From: Kribbella sp. ALI-6-A
GTDB lineage: Bacteria > Actinomycetota > Actinomycetes > Propionibacteriales > Kribbellaceae
DNA length: 64,000 bases
Direction of reading: 5' to 3'
NCBI RefSeq assembly: GCF_001984195.1
Contig: NZ_MTQN01000011.1
Coordinates: 868,001 to 932,000 of the forward strand
Positions 61,090 to 64,000 of the stretch are shown here, piece by piece. The notes below the pieces were generated by a model. That model did no database searches, had not been told where the DNA came from, and was given only the letters and a program-made list of their open reading frames with translations. Numbering within the stretch: the stretch's first letter is position 1; the number at the start of each line of letters is the position of its first letter. The position numbers and the translations under genes were made by a program.

Positions 61090-62112
61090 TCAGTGCAGCA
61101 AGCCCGCGATCGTCTCCGCGGCCTGACGGCAGTCGTCGGCCGAGGCGTCGAGGTGGGTGACCAGCCGGAGCTGCGTCGCGCCCACTCCCCCGACCAGCAC
61201 CCCGGCCTCCTTCGCCCCCGCGACCACCTGGGCGACCGTCCGCCCGGTGGTGGCGAGGTCGGCGACCACGATGTTGGTCTCGACCTGGTCTGGCTTGACC
61301 GAGCCGGGGGCCGCGTCGGCGAGGATCTCGGCGATCCGGCGGGCGTTGGCGTGGTCTTCGGCGAGGCGTTCGACGTTGTGGTCGAGGGCGTAGAGACCGG
61401 CCGCGGCGAGCACGCCCGCCTGGCGCCAGCCGGCGCCGAGACGCTTGCGCCAGACCCGGGCCTCGCGGATCAGCTCGGCCGAACCGGCCAGGACCGATCC
61501 GACCGGCGCACCCAGGCCCTTCGACAGGCAGACGCTGACCGCGGCGGCCCGAGACCCGAACGCGGCCATCGGTACGCCGGTCGCGACCGACGCGTTCCAC
61601 AGGCGGGCGCCGTCGAGGTGCAGCGGCAGTCCGGCCTCGTCGAGCAGATCGGCCAGCGCGTCGTAGGAGTGCTGGATCGAACCGCCGCCGAAGTTGTGGG
61701 TGTTCTCGACCGAGACCGCCGCGGTCTGCACGAAGTACGGGCCGAGGTCGGGCGCGATCAGCTCGCGGATCTGGTCGAGGTCGATCTGGCCGTCGGGGGT
61801 GGTCCAGTTCCGGGTGGTGACACCGCTGACGGCCGCGTGGGCGCCGAGCTCGGCGCGGGCGATGTGGGCCCGCGACTCGCACAGCACCTCGGAACCAGGC
61901 GGCACCAGCGCGCGGACGCCGAGGATATTCGCCAGCGAGCCGGTCACGACGAACAGCGCCGCCTCGTGCCCGAGCAGGTCGGCGACCCGCTCCTCGAGCG
62001 CGGCGATCGTCGGGTCCTCGCCGTACACGTCGTCGCCGACCGGCGCGCTCGTCATCGCCGCCAGCATGCCGGCTGAGGGCCGCGTGACGGTGTCGGAGCG
62101 CAGATCGATCAC
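61090..62112 (-). CDS. ltaE: Low-specificity L-threonine aldolase
   Basis: A PLP enzyme of the GLY1/LtaE group that cleaves threonine or allo-threonine to glycine and acetaldehyde. The 340-residue protein has IDLRSDTVTRPSAGM at the N-terminus, the HLDGARLWNA aspartate motif, and the PLP lysine in VCLSKGLGAPVGS. Start GTG 62112 overlaps the DAHP synthase stop as GTGA, so the two are co-translated; whether this links serine/glycine supply with aromatic synthesis is not clear. Confidence 0.92.
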   Translation of the reverse strand: MIDLRSDTVTRPSAGMLAAMTSAPVGDDVYGEDPTIAALEERVADLLGHEAALFVVTGSLANILGVRALVPPGSEVLCESRAHIARAELGAHAAVSGVTTRNWTTPDGQIDLDQIRELIAPDLGPYFVQTAAVSVENTHNFGGGSIQHSYDALADLLDEAGLPLHLDGARLWNASVATGVPMAAFGSRAAAVSVCLSKGLGAPVGSVLAGSAELIREARVWRKRLGAGWRQAGVLAAAGLYALDHNVERLAEDHANARRIAEILADAAPGSVKPDQVETNIVVADLATTGRTVAQVVAGAKEAGVLVGGVGATQLRLVTHLDASADDCRQAAETIAGLLH

Positions 62113-63482
62113 GACTGTGCCCCGCGCAGCCGCTCGGCCACCATGAACGACAGCTCGAGCGACTGGTGCCGGTTCAGCCGGGGGTCGCAGGCGGTCTCGT
62201 ACCGGTTGACCAGGTCCTCGGCGACCAGTGCCTCACCGCCGCCCAGGCACTCCGTGACGTCGTCGCCGGTCAGCTCGACGTGCAGACCACCCGGCCAGGT
62301 GCCGACCTGCTCGTGGGCGTCGAAGAACCCCTGCACCTCGTGCATCACGTCGTCGAAGTTGCGGGTCTTGTAGCCGTTCGGCGTCTCGTAGGTGTTGCCG
62401 TGCATCGGGTCGCAAACCCAGGCGATCGGCGAGCCGTGGTCGCGGACCGCCTCCAGCAGCGGCGGCAGCGCCTCGCGGATCTTGCCCGCGCCCATCCGGG
62501 TGATGAACGTGAGCCGGCCCTCGATGCCCTTCGGGTTCAGCTTGTCGATCAGCGCGCGGATGTAGTCCGGCGTGGTGGTCGGGCCGATCTTCACCCCGAG
62601 CGGGTTGCTCAGCGACGCCAGGAACTCCACGTGCGCGCCGTCCAGCTGCCGGGTCCGCTCGCCGACCCAGAGCAGGTGACCGGACACGTCGTACGGCAGC
62701 TCGGTGCGCGAGTCGATCCGGGTCAGCGCGTGCTCGTACTCCAGGATCAGTGCCTCGTGCGAGGCGTAGAAGTCGACCGTGCGGAACTCGTCGGAGGTGG
62801 CGCCGCAGGCCCGCATGAAGGCCAGCGCGCGCTCGATCTCACCGGCCAGCCGCTCGTACTTCTGCCCGACCGGCGAGGACCGGACGAAGTCGGTGTTCCA
62901 GGCGTGCACCTGGTGCAGGTCGGCGTAACCACCGGTGGTGAACGCGCGGGTCAGGTTCAGCGTCGCGGCGGCCGCGTTGTAGACCCCGCGCAGCCGCTCC
63001 GGGTCCGGGATCCGGGCCTCGGGGGTGAACTCGATGCCGTTCACCGCGTCACCCCGGTACGACGGAAGCGTGACGCCGTCGCGGGTCTCGTCGCCGGAGC
63101 TGCGCGGCTTGGCGTACTGGCCGGCGATCCGGCCGACCTTCACCACCGGCACGCTCGCGGCGTACTGGAGCACGACCGACATCTGCAGCAGCACCCGGAG
63201 CTTGGCGCGGATGTTCTCCGCGGTCACGCCGTCGAACGTCTCGGCGCAGTCGCCGCCCTGGAGCAGGAACGCCTCACCGCGGGCGACGGCGCCGATCTTG
63301 GCGGTCAGGTCGTCGCACTCCCCGGCGAACACCAGCGGCGGCAGCTTGCGCAACTGGCCGATCACCTGCTCCAGCGCCACCGGGTCCGGCCACTCGGGCT
63401 GCTGGAGCGGTTTGAGGTCCCGCAGCTCGTCCAGGCTCGGCACACCCGGCACCACGCCTTCGTTCAACGTCGCGAATTGCAT
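62109..63482 (-). CDS. Class II DAHP synthase (aroG-type)
   Basis: This enzyme condenses phosphoenolpyruvate and erythrose 4-phosphate as the first step of the shikimate pathway. The 457-residue protein is a plant-like class II synthase: LQGGDCAETFDGV, GRIAGQYAKPRSS, HLLWVGERTRQLDGAHVEF and the WVCDPMHGNTYE motif are all present. ATG 63482 is 6 nt after TATGGT (63489-63494), so the operon with the threonine aldolase is probably expressed from a leaderless promoter. Confidence 0.95.
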   Translation of the reverse strand: MQFATLNEGVVPGVPSLDELRDLKPLQQPEWPDPVALEQVIGQLRKLPPLVFAGECDDLTAKIGAVARGEAFLLQGGDCAETFDGVTAENIRAKLRVLLQMSVVLQYAASVPVVKVGRIAGQYAKPRSSGDETRDGVTLPSYRGDAVNGIEFTPEARIPDPERLRGVYNAAAATLNLTRAFTTGGYADLHQVHAWNTDFVRSSPVGQKYERLAGEIERALAFMRACGATSDEFRTVDFYASHEALILEYEHALTRIDSRTELPYDVSGHLLWVGERTRQLDGAHVEFLASLSNPLGVKIGPTTTPDYIRALIDKLNPKGIEGRLTFITRMGAGKIREALPPLLEAVRDHGSPIAWVCDPMHGNTYETPNGYKTRNFDDVMHEVQGFFDAHEQVGTWPGGLHVELTGDDVTECLGGGEALVAEDLVNRYETACDPRLNRHQSLELSFMVAERLRGAQS

Positions 63483-63525
63483 ACGCCAACCATATTCGAG
63501 CCGCCACGATCGGTGCGCGGCCGTC

Positions 63526-63927
63526 TCACTCCAGCGAGCTGAGGTCAGGTGGTACGTCGACCGCGTGCTCGCGCAGCACCGCCAGCGGGATCGTGTCGAG
63601 CGCCCGCCGGTGCGTCGAGGCCAGCACGACGGGCGCCGCGACGCCCGCGTGGTACGCCTGCAGCCACCGCACCGCGACCACGCACCACCGGTCCCCCGGC
63701 TTCAGCCCGGCGAAGCCCAGCTCCGGCCGCGGCGTACTCAGGTCGTTGCCCACCGACTGCTGGTAGGCCAGGAACTCGGCCGTCATCACCGCGCAGACGG
63801 TGTGGCTGCCCAGATCCTCGGGTCCCGTGCTGCAACAGCCGTCCCGGAAGAACCCGGTCACCGGATCGGTCCCGCACTCCTCCAGCTCGGCACCCAGCAC
63901 GTTCAGCTCGTTCTCCACGGGCACCAT
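63526..63927 (-). CDS. DUF2237 family protein
   Basis: A 133-residue protein with strong DUF2237 motifs: NVLGAELEECGTDPVTGFFR, GCCSTGPEDLGSHTVCAVMT, GNDLSTPRPELGFAGLKPGD and AAPVVLASTHRRAL. Function is unknown. Conserved Cys in ECGTD, GCCS and TVCAV may bind metal. The start is ambiguous among GTG 63933, ATG 63927 and GTG 63918 (AGGTGAGG lies just upstream of 63927); I use the ATG. Confidence 0.85.
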   Translation of the reverse strand: MVPVENELNVLGAELEECGTDPVTGFFRDGCCSTGPEDLGSHTVCAVMTAEFLAYQQSVGNDLSTPRPELGFAGLKPGDRWCVVAVRWLQAYHAGVAAPVVLASTHRRALDTIPLAVLREHAVDVPPDLSSLE

Positions 63928-63978
63928 CCTCACCTACGTCTGGTCGCCGCGGTGAGGTGCCGATCGACGAGTGAGGCT

Positions 63979-64000
63979 CAGGAGGCCTTGGTGTCGTCCA
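63979..64000 (-). CDS. Possible C-terminus of a gene entering from the right
   Basis: The last 22 bases read, on the minus strand, a sequence ending DDTKAS and TGA (63981-63979). The stop lies about 50 bp upstream of the DUF2237 start and in the same direction, as expected for a preceding gene. Only six codons are visible, so this is a weak call and no product can be named. Confidence 0.35.

Overview
The window is high-GC actinobacterial chromosome, with tightly packed genes, many GTG starts and ATGA/GTGA stop-start overlaps. Gene content and order suggest a Nocardioidaceae-type organism, with Kribbella as my best guess. That name is recognition from memory and has not been checked against any database. 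I see no rRNA, tRNA, CRISPR array, prophage or intact insertion sequence.

1-14.7 kb (minus strand) is the division and cell-wall (dcw) cluster. In transcription order it runs mraZ, rsmH, ftsL-like, ftsI, murE, murF, mraY, murD, ftsW, murG, murC and ftsQ (cut by the window edge). Most junctions overlap by 1-4 nt. Two do not: mraY-murD and mraZ-rsmH. Each of these carries a copy of the same ~110-bp element, which folds the ribosome-binding site and start codon of the following gene into a covarying stem. The mraZ promoter overlaps four 10-bp-spaced MraZ-box-like repeats. A second structured element lies between mraZ and rsmH.

15-20.8 kb holds a moxR-DUF58-transglutaminase operon and two small membrane-protein genes. 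21-25.4 kb is an accessory, decaying region: a P450 gene with an apparent one-base frameshift, a P450 stub, a ferredoxin, a methyltransferase, remnants of a glycosyltransferase and a response regulator, and two minisatellite arrays (about 97-bp and 34-bp units).

25.5-39.3 kb holds a HEPN/DUF6504 gene pair near a perfect LexA-type SOS box, a DM13 protein, several small enzymes, a secreted amidase, a carotenoid-desaturase-like oxidoreductase, a HelD-like helicase, a SixA-like phosphatase, and divergent metF and polyprenyl synthase genes. 39.3-39.8 kb is a striking C-rich to G-rich skew block.

39.8-49.4 kb holds an HTH regulator facing a hydrolase operon, a secreted barnase-type RNase with a barstar inhibitor coupled to thiE, the thiO-thiS-thiG genes, a LysM/transglycosylase and a PASTA-domain Ser/Thr kinase. 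49.4-64 kb holds small SRPBCC and ArsR genes, an EamA transporter, GH15-like and GH172-like (DUF2961) enzymes, a Tat-exported TolB/amidohydrolase, a PRPP synthase, a patch of gene fragments, L-threonine aldolase, class II DAHP synthase, a DUF2237 protein and the tail of one more gene.

Many single genes have a TANNNT -10 hexamer 6-8 nt before the start codon, which implies leaderless transcripts. Several AT-rich palindromes in promoter regions look like operators.
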